DNA of 64,000 nt. It comes from Anaerolineaceae bacterium. GTDB lineage: Bacteria; Chloroflexota; Anaerolineae; Aggregatilineales; Phototrophicaceae. Below, piece after piece: positions 16,278-23,710 of this stretch (position 1 is the first letter of the stretch; every line of letters starts with the position of its first letter). The notes under the pieces are model-generated. The model was not told the DNA's origin. It searched no databases and saw only the letters and a program-made list of their open reading frames with translations. The stretch lies in assembly GCA_020634135.1 (NCBI GenBank), contig JACKCG010000008.1, positions 1 to 64,000 of the forward strand, in the 5' to 3' direction. The translations under genes and the position numbers were made by a program.

Positions 16278-17882
16278 TTGGTGGAAGCGAAAGGTCGTAT
16301 TGTGTCTGGTGAGCAGATTCTGGTTGTTGACGATGGGCGGGAGAACCGGGAGTTCATTGTTGAATACATCCTGCATCCCAACAACTACAAAGCACTACTG
16401 GCGCGGGATGGCAAAGAAGGCCTGGAAATGGCGCTGGAACACCGCCCCGATCTGATACTGTTGGATTTGCAGATGCCCCGTATGGACGGCATCGAGGTGC
16501 TGAAACGGTTGGCGGCCTATCACCTGGACATCCCGGTGATTCTGATGACGTTTCACGGCTCGGAGGACATCGCAATTGAGGTTTACCGGCTGGGGGTGCG
16601 CGATTATATCAGGAAGCCCTATACCGTTGAAGAGATGCTCGGCGCGATTGACCGCAGTCTGACCGAAACCCGGCTGCGCCGCGAGAAAGAAGCCCTCACG
16701 GATCGTCTGATCCGCGCTAACCGGGAACTTCAGGCACGTCTGCAAGAAATGAATGTGCTGTATGGAATCGGCAAGAGCGTGACGGAACTCACGAATATGG
16801 CAGAACTGCTGCCGCGCATTGTCGAGGCGGCGGTGCAGGTCAGCCACTCGGAGGAGGGGTTCATCGCGCTCATTGTGAATGAACGGCTCATCTGCCGCGC
16901 TCAGAAACGTGCCGGCGGGCGGACGCAGCCGGCGCAGTTTGAGATCAACAACCCGGTAGCGGAACAAGCCATCCAGACCAACCAGTCCGTGCTGCTGACG
17001 CGAGATGAGATGGATGGCAGTGTCGCCCAGGCACCCCAATGTGTCACTGCTGTGCCGCTGAACGTTCACGGGCATACAATCGGCGTGCTGCAAGTGAGCA
17101 ATGTCTCGCCGGATGCGCCGGTGTTCACCCGGCACGAGGTCGCCCTGCTGAGTACCCTGAGTGACTATGCCGCCATCGCAATTGAAAACTCGCGCAACAT
17201 GGAGCAGATTCGCCGTACCAGCGAGGTCGAGAAGGTGCAGATTCGCTCATCATTCGAGCGTCTGGTGCCGCCGTCCGTAGTCGAGCAGGTGTTGAACAAT
17301 CCCGATGACCTGCGCCTGGGCGGGACGCGGCAGGAGATCAGCGTGCTGTTCGCCGATATTCGCGGGTATACCTCGTGGAGTGAAAACGCGCCGCCGGAGC
17401 GGGTAGTCGAGATGCTCAATGACCACCTGAGCCTGACCGCTGAAATCATCCTGGGGTGGGATGGCACGCTGGATAAATATTTCGGGGATGGCCTGATGGC
17501 GATCTTTAACGCCCCGACTCTCCAATCCGACCACGTTCACCGGGCAGCCGACGCGGCCCTAGCGTTAATGCGGGCTGGCGAGGAAAAACGCGCCCAACGG
17601 GGTGACACGCTCAACTACAGCATTGGCGTACACGTCGGCGAGGCGGTAGTTGGCTATATCGGCACTGACCGCGCCATGAACTACACCGCGATTGGCGACG
17701 TGGTGAACACGGCCAAGCGGTTACAGGAACTCGCGCCACCCGGCCAGATATGGGTAGAGCAGGCGGTGGTGGATAACCTGGGCGACCTGATTCACGCCAA
17801 GTCACTGGGCGAAATCAAGATTCGTGGGCGCAAGCAGCCCGCCAGAGCCTACCAACTCCTCGGCCTCGCGCCCCGACGATAG
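16278..17882 (+). CDS. Response regulator with REC, GAF and adenylate/guanylate cyclase domains
   Basis: 534 residues. A receiver domain (about 12-130) has the phospho-acceptor Asp63 (LILLDLQMPRMDG), acidic pair VVDDG and switch lysine in YIRKPY. A short coiled coil (about 135-165) is followed by a GAF domain (about 170-320) and a class III nucleotide cyclase domain (about 345-530). Metal-binding Asp360 (SVLFADIRGYT) and Asp404 (DKYFGDGLMAIF) are present. Lys400 and the Thr of MNYTAIGDVVNTAKR suggest ATP rather than GTP as substrate. It would make cAMP in response to phosphorylation. No cognate kinase is adjacent. Start is TTG 16278 or GTG 16281; no ATG gives a full receiver domain. Confidence 0.93.
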   Translation: MVEAKGRIVSGEQILVVDDGRENREFIVEYILHPNNYKALLARDGKEGLEMALEHRPDLILLDLQMPRMDGIEVLKRLAAYHLDIPVILMTFHGSEDIAIEVYRLGVRDYIRKPYTVEEMLGAIDRSLTETRLRREKEALTDRLIRANRELQARLQEMNVLYGIGKSVTELTNMAELLPRIVEAAVQVSHSEEGFIALIVNERLICRAQKRAGGRTQPAQFEINNPVAEQAIQTNQSVLLTRDEMDGSVAQAPQCVTAVPLNVHGHTIGVLQVSNVSPDAPVFTRHEVALLSTLSDYAAIAIENSRNMEQIRRTSEVEKVQIRSSFERLVPPSVVEQVLNNPDDLRLGGTRQEISVLFADIRGYTSWSENAPPERVVEMLNDHLSLTAEIILGWDGTLDKYFGDGLMAIFNAPTLQSDHVHRAADAALALMRAGEEKRAQRGDTLNYSIGVHVGEAVVGYIGTDRAMNYTAIGDVVNTAKRLQELAPPGQIWVEQAVVDNLGDLIHAKSLGEIKIRGRKQPARAYQLLGLAPRR

Positions 17883-17893
17883 CGCGCTGGGAT

Positions 17894-18151
17894 TCAGTCC
17901 GCTCCCGCGCTGACTGTGCCGTACAACTGCGCAAAGTTCACCTGGGTCTGGGGCTTAACGAGTTCTGCGAAGATCACATGCAAATCCGGGATCACATGAT
18001 TCTCCAGATTGAGCACGTCGGCGCTGTGGGGGATATTGCCGGTATCCAGGTAATAGCGATACGCGGCCATCGCCACAAAGGCGACATCCGACTGCCGTTT
18101 ATGGCTGGCATGGCGCGCTTCCGGGTGGGTGTAGTGGAATGGGTATTTCAT
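17894..18151 (-). CDS. Hypothetical protein, 85 residues
   Basis: Start ATG 18151 is chosen because GAGGGAGCG lies just upstream; the frame is open higher up without a ribosome site. The protein begins MKYPFHYTHPEARHASHKRQ and contains the stretch VAFVAMAAYRYYLDTG. It is soluble, without membrane segments. No family recognised. It is convergent with the cyclase gene, 11 bp between the stops. Confidence 0.6.
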   Translation of the reverse strand: MKYPFHYTHPEARHASHKRQSDVAFVAMAAYRYYLDTGNIPHSADVLNLENHVIPDLHVIFAELVKPQTQVNFAQLYGTVSAGAD

Positions 18152-18369
18152 CGCTCGCTCCCTCATGCTACAGGTGAACATCATCAGACGATAGGCCCGT
18201 AATGATACGGCCAGGGCAGCGGGTAACGCCCTCACGCACCCGCTGTCCGGTATCAAAATGGTGGGATGCCTATATCCAGTGTCGCGCTTTTAGGTTGTCG
18301 TTTCTATAGCAAAAGTCCACAAAAAACCGGGGAATTTATTGTGAGGATGATCTGGATTCTTCTGTTTTC

Positions 18370-18522
18370 TCAATCGGAAAGACTAAGGATAGGTGTCTGG
18401 CTTGATTCCTTAGCGTCATCTTCATCGTTGGCAACACGAGTTTCCGCCCGCACCTCATCAATGAGATTATTCAGCATAGCTGCTACATCATCTTCGCTCA
18501 TACCTGGATAATCAGCCGTCAT
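18370..18522 (-). CDS. Possible small acidic protein, 50 residues
   Basis: Reads MTADYPGMSEDDVAAMLNNL, continues IDEVRAETRVANDEDDAKES, and ends LSLSD. It is strongly acidic and has helix-forming composition. A weak TAGG-type ribosome site precedes ATG 18522. No family recognised. It is divergent from the TPR fragment at 18525, with only 2 bp between the two starts, in a region of decayed genes. Support is coding-like composition only. Confidence 0.4.
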   Translation of the reverse strand: MTADYPGMSEDDVAAMLNNLIDEVRAETRVANDEDDAKESSQTPILSLSD

Positions 18523-18524
18523 GT

Positions 18525-18716
18525 GTGAACCTACCCGCGCCAACATCTATGACACCCTATTTCGCCGAGTTGAACCGGATAGCGGGGGAAACGTATCTGG
18601 CGCTGGATGATCTCCCGGCGGCGCGGCAGCATTTCGCACGGGCAGCGGAACTGGACACAAAGGGGCGAATCGGCAGGATAGCCCGCGAGAAGCTGGAAAG
18701 TCTGCCGTCTGACTAG
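18525..18716 (+). pseudogene. TPR-protein C-terminal fragment
   Basis: 63 codons. From about residue 10 the sequence (YFAELNRIAGETYLALDDLP, then AARQHFARAAELDTKGRIGR) is a recognisable tetratricopeptide repeat ending. The N-terminal part expected of a TPR protein is missing and the nominal GTG start has no ribosome site. It is best read as the surviving 3' end of a larger gene. Confidence 0.5.
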
Positions 18717-19083
18717 GGAGCAGAACAGAGAAAAGTAGGTTTCACGTTCAACTCGGTACTTTGAACTCGGCACTGCCCTCACAAACTCACCACTGGCACG
18801 CCGTTCAGCCGTTCGGCGGTCGCGGACGACCGCCGACCGTCGGTGAGCGGCGTAACGGACCCCCTCAGCCGTTTCAGCGGGGTAATCGCATTGCGTTTCA
18901 GTCTGCAAGTCTTTAGATTGCAATTTCTGCCCGCAAATAAACCCAGAAAATAAATGTATGGATATTGAAATTAAGACGTCCATCGGCGTCACGACGGCGC
19001 TCACCCAATCCGCAGTTGGCATTTCGACATTTATTCGTTTGATGACGAAGGGAACGCCATTAAGTTAGCGGATTAGGCATCTG
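18717..19083. other. Intergenic stretch with one strong stem-loop and no gene
   Basis: No convincing open frame. One perfect hairpin, GGCGGTCG-CGGA-CGACCGCC, lies at 18815-18834. Composition shifts toward A/T after 18890, unlike the flanking genes. It is part of the decayed region 18.3-19.8 kb. Confidence 0.4.
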
Positions 19084-19371
19084 TCAATCGATTTCTGGTG
19101 ATCTTATACCGCGGTGCGAGTGCGCATTGAGGCACTCAGCACACTGGGTATTTACGCCGCCCGAACGGATGAAGATGTGGTCGAGGTCCTTATCTGCGGC
19201 ACCATTCTGGCAGACTCCTTCGCTGCTTGCGACTGGTACCGAACCATCGCATATAGATGTGAGGGCACCGACAAACGCCGTAATTCGCCTCAATGATTGA
19301 CATCTGGAAGTAATTTGATGACGTTTGTTACCACCGTCTGGAACAGACCGTCTTGGAATTAAAGTTACCAA
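19084..19371 (-). pseudogene. Possible HNH-nuclease-like fragment
   Basis: A 95-codon frame. Its second half reads VCQNGAADKDLDHIFIRSGG then VNTQCAECLNAHSHRG. This resembles an HNH core (DHIxxRSxGG) with CxxC zinc ligands on both sides, except that the first CxxC has lost one cysteine. The N-terminal 45 residues match nothing and there is no ribosome site. It may be a decayed end of an HNH endonuclease, or a chance resemblance. Confidence 0.3.
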
Positions 19372-19394
19372 CGTGATACGTGCCAGAGCAATGC

Positions 19395-19768
19395 GCTTGC
19401 ACTACAATTGAACAATACCTTCCTCGATGGAAATGGCCGGGTCGGGCGTTTACTAATCAACCTGTTTCTGTGTGAAAGAAAGGCGTTGCCCTATCCCTTG
19501 TTGTATCTCAGTTCCTATTTTGAACAATATAGGGATGAATACCGCCTGTATGAGTCAAGATGGTGACTGATCGATGGCTGGTTTTTCAGGTGGCAGCCAA
19601 CACAAGATCACTAAACGAATAGTAGATCAACGTGAACAATATCGGCAATTGTTGCAAGCCAATAAAGCCTCTGCGTCTATCCTTAACCTGCTAGACCAGA
19701 TATTCATTAACCCCTATCTGAGCATTCAACAGGCCGAAACCAACAGTTTCATAAAACTCTTACTGTGA
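19395..19768 (+). pseudogene. Decayed Fic-family (AMPylase-like) gene
   Basis: Two frames carry pieces of one Fic/DOC protein. At 19417-19566 the frame reads FLDGNGRVGRLLINLFLCER and goes on to LSSYFEQYRDEYRLYES: the Fic catalytic motif HPFxDGNGRxGR without its leading HPF, which is destroyed by a stop and base loss just upstream. After a deletion and frameshift, 19574-19768 reads IVDQREQYRQLLQANKASAS, then NLLDQIFINPYLSIQQAET, the winged-helix tail of long Fic proteins. The N-terminal inhibitory helix region is absent. Fic proteins transfer AMP to target proteins and often act as toxins or regulators. This copy is dead. Confidence 0.8.
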
Positions 19769-19852
19769 AGAGTTGTGACGATAACAGGGCAGAAGGATGG
19801 ATTTATGTAGCTGAATTGCTCAGCTCATCAAATGGTGTTTCGTAGCTACCCA

Positions 19853-20470
19853 TCACAACCACCACCACCCACCGTTCGCCGAGGACACCACGACGTCGCG
19901 GTAGTCGAGTGCCAGCGTGGTAAACGGCACGACCCGCCCCCACCGTTTGAGCGGGGAGAGCGGCGCGAGGATCATCTTGAGCACCAGCGCCTCGGCAAAC
20001 TGCCAGTCTGCCGGAGAAGTATAGGGGTACGACAGCACGACCTGGGGCATTTTGTTCATTTTCGGCAGCGTGCGATCCAGAATCTGCTTGCGCTGCCACA
20101 GCGATGGCTTGGACGCGATAGCGGCCTGCACGGCTTGCGGGAAAGCCGCCAGCCGCTCCCGCAGATCGTCACTGTAGGCCGATTCCGGCAGCACGTCAAT
20201 CACCGCCCGCCGGATGCCGCCGCGCCCGGATTCGTCGCGCAGGTCGGTGACGGTCACTTCGGAAATGGCGAAACGCCCGTCTTCCAGAGAGAAGCACTTG
20301 AGCGATTTCGCGCCGGTATACGTGCCGTTCGCGCCCCAACCCTGGCCGCGCGGCATGGCGCTCCGCCAGATGAAGTTGAGCGTGGCGTCGCTGAAGCCCT
20401 GCGTGGAGGATGTGAAATTGTACCCCCGCTTATGGCCTTCAAAGACGTATTCGAGAACAAGCTGCCGCAT
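19853..20470 (-). CDS. Hypothetical partner protein of a small GTPase
   Basis: 205 residues, starting MRQLVLEYVFEGHKRGYNFT. The first half looks beta-rich, with SAMPRGQGWGANGTYTGAKS and ISEVTVTDLRDESGRGGIRR; the second half is more helical and ends SSANGGWWWL. No signal peptide or membrane segment. I do not recognise a family. It starts 6 bp after the stop of the GTPase gene at 20477-21175, so the two are certainly co-transcribed and probably functionally linked, for example as effector or regulator of the GTPase. Its own start ATG 20470 has a purine-rich stretch within the end of the GTPase gene. Base use matches its neighbours. Confidence 0.8.
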   Translation of the reverse strand: MRQLVLEYVFEGHKRGYNFTSSTQGFSDATLNFIWRSAMPRGQGWGANGTYTGAKSLKCFSLEDGRFAISEVTVTDLRDESGRGGIRRAVIDVLPESAYSDDLRERLAAFPQAVQAAIASKPSLWQRKQILDRTLPKMNKMPQVVLSYPYTSPADWQFAEALVLKMILAPLSPLKRWGRVVPFTTLALDYRDVVVSSANGGWWWL

Positions 20471-20476
20471 GGCTGC

Positions 20477-21175
20477 TTACTCCGCCGGGCGGGGGCGGAT
20501 GGCGTTGAAGAAACGGCTCATCACATCGGCGACACCGCGCCCGGTTTCCAGGCTGCCTTCGCCCACATGCCACTTGTAGCGCATCCGTTCCGACTGGCTC
20601 TTGAGCCGTTTCTGCTCGTTGCGGTAGTTGGACATAATCTCATCCAGCGTGTGTTCGTCTGTCCACAGGTCGGACTTGTTGACCAGGATATAGAACGCCT
20701 TCAGGTTGCGGGCGGCGGCGGGTTCATCCTCGATCATTTGCAGCACGAAGTTGAGCGCGTCCTTTTGCAGGTGCGGTTCGGTGTGATCCATCATGAACAG
20801 GATACCGCGTGGCTGGGCGGCGCGGAAGAGTTCCATCCAGTCAGCCTCCCACATGGCATATTCCCCGCCAACATCGCGGTGCGGCTTGAGCTTCATGTAG
20901 GTTTCGCCCACCTTCGCGGTGAAATCCGGCACGATGTCGCCCCCGGCGGCGGTGGGGTCGGGTTCAAAACCGTCCAGCGTGTGCATGTTATGGCGCAGCC
21001 ACTCAATCAGCGTGGTTTTCCCGGTCTGCCGCGCCCCCAGGATGACAAACGACATGCCGCCGATTTTGACCAGGAAGAAATCCTGTAGGGTGCTGACCGC
21101 CGTACTGACGGCCTTCCCCACGCCGGTGACAGTACCGACAATGACGGTCAGAATAGCATCGAAAATATTGGTCAC
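20477..21175 (-). CDS. Small P-loop GTPase, membrane-peripheral
   Basis: 232 residues, GTG start at 21175 preceded by a strong AGGAGG. G-motifs are visible: G1/Walker A G47-ARQTGK-T54, G3 DVGG (101-104), G4 NKSD (166-169). The order and spacing fit a Ras/Rab/Arf-like TRAFAC GTPase of minimal size. The first 40 residues form a hydrophobic or amphipathic helix that could tether it to the membrane. An unusual Gln precedes the TGKT of the P-loop. It forms a two-gene unit with the 205-residue protein downstream. Small bacterial Ras-like GTPases take part in motility, polarity or conflict-type systems; which of these applies here cannot be read from the sequence. Confidence 0.85.
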   Translation of the reverse strand: MTNIFDAILTVIVGTVTGVGKAVSTAVSTLQDFFLVKIGGMSFVILGARQTGKTTLIEWLRHNMHTLDGFEPDPTAAGGDIVPDFTAKVGETYMKLKPHRDVGGEYAMWEADWMELFRAAQPRGILFMMDHTEPHLQKDALNFVLQMIEDEPAAARNLKAFYILVNKSDLWTDEHTLDEIMSNYRNEQKRLKSQSERMRYKWHVGEGSLETGRGVADVMSRFFNAIRPRPAE

Positions 21176-21308
21176 GGCTGCGGCCTCCTGGCGGGTAGCA
21201 AGTGTCCGCCTGATTTCTCATTACGATTCGTTGTTGTATACGCACAAACCGGGGCAGGGTTGCGGCGGGGTTATAGCGTGTTTTAATGAAATTACGACTT
21301 CAAGAGGC

Positions 21309-21743
21309 TTATTCTTCTCCTAAAGCCAGTTCTTCGATCACCTGCGACGGTGTCACGATTTTCAGACCGGATTTTTGGGCAACCTCTGGCGGATCAATGA
21401 GGTGTTTGTGGTCATAGGTGGTCAAATAGGTGCAGTGGGCTTTGATTGCCGCCGCAACAATCGGGGCATCTTTGAGAGCCGTATAGGCAGCAGCCCGTAA
21501 TACTTCCTCACGAGTAGGTTTGTCTACTTCCTCAAAGCCGGTAATTTGAATGAGTTGTTCAAAAGTGAACAATCGTTCGGGGTATTTGTTAAGCAAATTG
21601 CGCCCAACCTCAGTAGTAACGTGCGCGCTGATAACGAGCGTGACTTTCCTTTCCAATCCAAGGGTGATGAGGTCACGGGCTGTGCCTTTTGCAGAGTAGG
21701 TGGCTGCGAACAAGACACTGGCATCAACGAACACCCTAGTCAT
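21309..21743 (-). CDS. PIN-domain toxin (VapC-like ribonuclease)
   Basis: 144 residues, the usual size of a PIN-domain toxin. It begins MTRVFVDASVLFAATYSAKG with the first catalytic Asp (VDAS). A conserved acidic patch follows (VTTEVGRNLL), then DAPIVAAAIKA and YLTTYDHKHL carrying the later metal-binding Asp residues. Such proteins cleave RNA until held by their antitoxin. The gene overlaps the AbrB-type gene by 8 bp, the normal toxin-antitoxin arrangement with the antitoxin first. The tail (SGLKIVTPSQVIEEL) is typical for the family. Confidence 0.88.
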   Translation of the reverse strand: MTRVFVDASVLFAATYSAKGTARDLITLGLERKVTLVISAHVTTEVGRNLLNKYPERLFTFEQLIQITGFEEVDKPTREEVLRAAAYTALKDAPIVAAAIKAHCTYLTTYDHKHLIDPPEVAQKSGLKIVTPSQVIEELALGEE

Positions 21744-22020
21744 CAGCGTCTATTCCATATTCCTCTCGGAGAATATCACCCCGGACTTGCCGCCCATCTT
21801 CCATCAATTGTTCTAAGGTGATGCCTTTGGCCTGCAACCCTTCACCAATCCGGTCAAGGAGCTGCATCACCAGTTCAGTTCGGGGAGCAACCAAAAGACC
21901 CGCGTCGGTTTCTAACAGGCTGATTTCATCCCCTGGCTTAATCCCATACTTCTGTCGAAACCAGTCAGGCAGTTCAATTGAATTATCCGCGCTCACCGGG
22001 TAGGTAATCCTGTTTTCCAT
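21736..22020 (-). CDS. AbrB/SpoVT-family antitoxin
   Basis: 94 residues from ATG 22020, selected because GGAGGAG lies 5 nt before it; an in-frame ATG at 22032 would put that ribosome site inside the coding region. The swapped-hairpin AbrB motif is visible: MENRITYPVSADNSIELPDWFRQKYGIKPGDEISL, with a conserved PGD turn. It would bind its promoter DNA and the downstream PIN toxin. The C-terminal half (MQLLDRIGEGLQAKGITLEQL) is the likely toxin-binding part. It overlaps the toxin gene by 8 bp. Confidence 0.85.
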   Translation of the reverse strand: MENRITYPVSADNSIELPDWFRQKYGIKPGDEISLLETDAGLLVAPRTELVMQLLDRIGEGLQAKGITLEQLMEDGRQVRGDILREEYGIDADD

Positions 22021-22040
22021 TGTCTCCTCCATTCCACTTG

Positions 22041-22049
22041 ATTATATCA
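22041..22049 (-). promoter_or_regulatory. Extended -10 promoter of the toxin-antitoxin operon
   Basis: On the minus strand TGA-TATAAT, an extended -10 element (TG one base before a perfect TATAAT). No good -35 is present, as expected for this promoter type. The predicted transcription start is 12-15 bp before ATG 22020. Confidence 0.6.
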
Positions 22050-22080
22050 GACTGAAGGCTGTTCGGGTTCTAATGTATGG

Positions 22081-23505
22081 TTACACTCCGCTCATCTTGA
22101 TGACCTTGCCCACCGTCCGCACGATGATGTTCAGGTCAAGGACGAGCGACTGGTGGCGGATGTAGTACAGGTCGTATTGCAGCTTCACCAGCGCGTCTTC
22201 ATCATTCGCGCCGTAGTTGTAGCGCACCTGCGCCCAGCCCGTCAGCCCCGGACGGATGACCAACCGCGTCCGGTAAAAGGGGATTTTCTGCGTCAGCCGT
22301 TTGACGTGTTCCGGGCGTTCCGGGCGCGGGCCGACCACGCTCATATCGCCGCGCAGGATGTTGATAATCTGCGGCAGTTCGTCAAACCGGGTTTTCCGCA
22401 TGAACCGCCCGACGCGCGTCACGCGGGGGTCGCCCTTCTGGCTGAAGACCGCCCCGGTAGCGGCTTCGGCGTCCGCCCGCATGGAGCGAAACTTGTAGAT
22501 TCGGAAAACGCGCCCGTTCAGCCCGACGCGCTCCTGCCCGTAGAAGATGCCCCCCGGCGAATCCAGCCGGATCGCCAGCGCCAGCAGCGGCAGGATGGGC
22601 AGGAACGCCAGCAGTCCCAGCAGCCCCAGCCCGATGTCCGTCATGCGTTTGAGGAACGGGTATGGATTGAAGATCGAGTTGCCGCCAATCGGCAGCACCA
22701 CCGCCCAGTTGTTATTGACATGCTCCACCGGAACCTGCCCGGTGATGCGTTCATAGAGCAGCGGCATCGGGAGTATCGTAACGCCGTGTTCGTAGGCGTC
22801 CATCACCCCCTGGAAGAGCGCCCCGCTTAACTCACGGGTGGAGGTGACGACCAGTTCGCTGACCTGCTGCCCGTGTACCAGCAGCAGAATATCCGGCCCC
22901 GCCCCCAGCACCGGGACATCGCCAATAGACTGCCCCACCTCATCGGCTTCACCGACAATCCCCACGATTTCATAGGCATGGTGGGCATAGCGGCCAATCG
23001 CGCCGATGATAGACATCGCCGCCCAGTCCGTCCCGACAATCAGCACGCGCCGCCGGACACTCGCCCAACCGAGCAGCGCCGGGTTCACCAGGCGCACCAG
23101 GCCGATCAGGATGAAAGAGGCGACGCCGTAGTAGAGGATGAACAGGCGCGGCAGAGAGACGGGCGGCGACAGGAAGAAGATAATCAGGTAGACCACCAGC
23201 ATCTGCACCGTGATGAGGATCAACCGTTGCAGCATCAGACCCCGCTGGGCGGCGATGTTGAGGTCGTAAAAATCGTTGGCGCTGGCGAGCAGCAGCCACA
23301 TTCCGGTCAGCACAAAAAACCAGTAACTGCGGTACCAGACGAACTCAAACGTAAACGATTCCCCCTGGGCGACCACTGACCAGATGAACAGGGCGATCAG
23401 CACGGACAGCACCACTGCCAGCGCATCCCCGATCATCAGGAGCAGGCGTCGTTCAGAAATGCGGAGTTGCAGCCGCTTCCGCTGCGGTGACGGTGAAAAG
23501 AGCAT
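22081..23505 (-). CDS. Polyprenyl-phosphate sugar phosphotransferase (WcaJ/WbaP-like)
   Basis: 474 residues. Four or five N-terminal membrane helices (about 20-140) and a Rossmann-like middle domain (about 145-270) precede the C-terminal bacterial sugar transferase domain (about 285-474). Its signatures are KRMTDIGLGLLGLLAFLPIL, VGLNGRVFRIYKFRSM, DELPQIINILRGDMSVVGPRP and RPGLTGWAQV. The enzyme loads the first sugar-1-phosphate onto undecaprenyl phosphate and starts exopolysaccharide or capsule synthesis. No glycosyltransferase cluster is adjacent, so it stands alone here, on the strand opposite to tryptophanase. Confidence 0.93.
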   Translation of the reverse strand: MLFSPSPQRKRLQLRISERRLLLMIGDALAVVLSVLIALFIWSVVAQGESFTFEFVWYRSYWFFVLTGMWLLLASANDFYDLNIAAQRGLMLQRLILITVQMLVVYLIIFFLSPPVSLPRLFILYYGVASFILIGLVRLVNPALLGWASVRRRVLIVGTDWAAMSIIGAIGRYAHHAYEIVGIVGEADEVGQSIGDVPVLGAGPDILLLVHGQQVSELVVTSTRELSGALFQGVMDAYEHGVTILPMPLLYERITGQVPVEHVNNNWAVVLPIGGNSIFNPYPFLKRMTDIGLGLLGLLAFLPILPLLALAIRLDSPGGIFYGQERVGLNGRVFRIYKFRSMRADAEAATGAVFSQKGDPRVTRVGRFMRKTRFDELPQIINILRGDMSVVGPRPERPEHVKRLTQKIPFYRTRLVIRPGLTGWAQVRYNYGANDEDALVKLQYDLYYIRHQSLVLDLNIIVRTVGKVIKMSGV

Positions 23506-23710
23506 GGTCTGTCTAGTCTCGACTTGGCATCATTCGGTTTTTCTGTTCGCTGCCTCATGAACAGATACCCTCTCATTCTATCCCTAAAAGCCAGGGACGA
23601 CAGCCGCCGGAGCACCCCGATTGCACAATCTATCCAAAGATTACGGCTTTATCACCGATTCGCGGGTATGATTCCGGGACTTATACCCACAATCCACAGG
23701 AGCCACACCC

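Noticed and set aside
18957..19067. 36-codon plus-strand frame starting MDIEIKTSIGVTT
   Set aside because: No ribosome site, no family, lies within a decayed region; coding status cannot be supported.
19832..21088. 418-codon plus-strand open frame across the GTPase unit
   Set aside because: Antisense to two better supported genes with visible GTPase motifs and strong ribosome site; the translation shows no domain.
23680..23710. TTATACCCACA/AATCCACAGG near tryptophanase as DnaA boxes
   Set aside because: Two imperfect matches only, in an ordinary promoter region, not a cluster.
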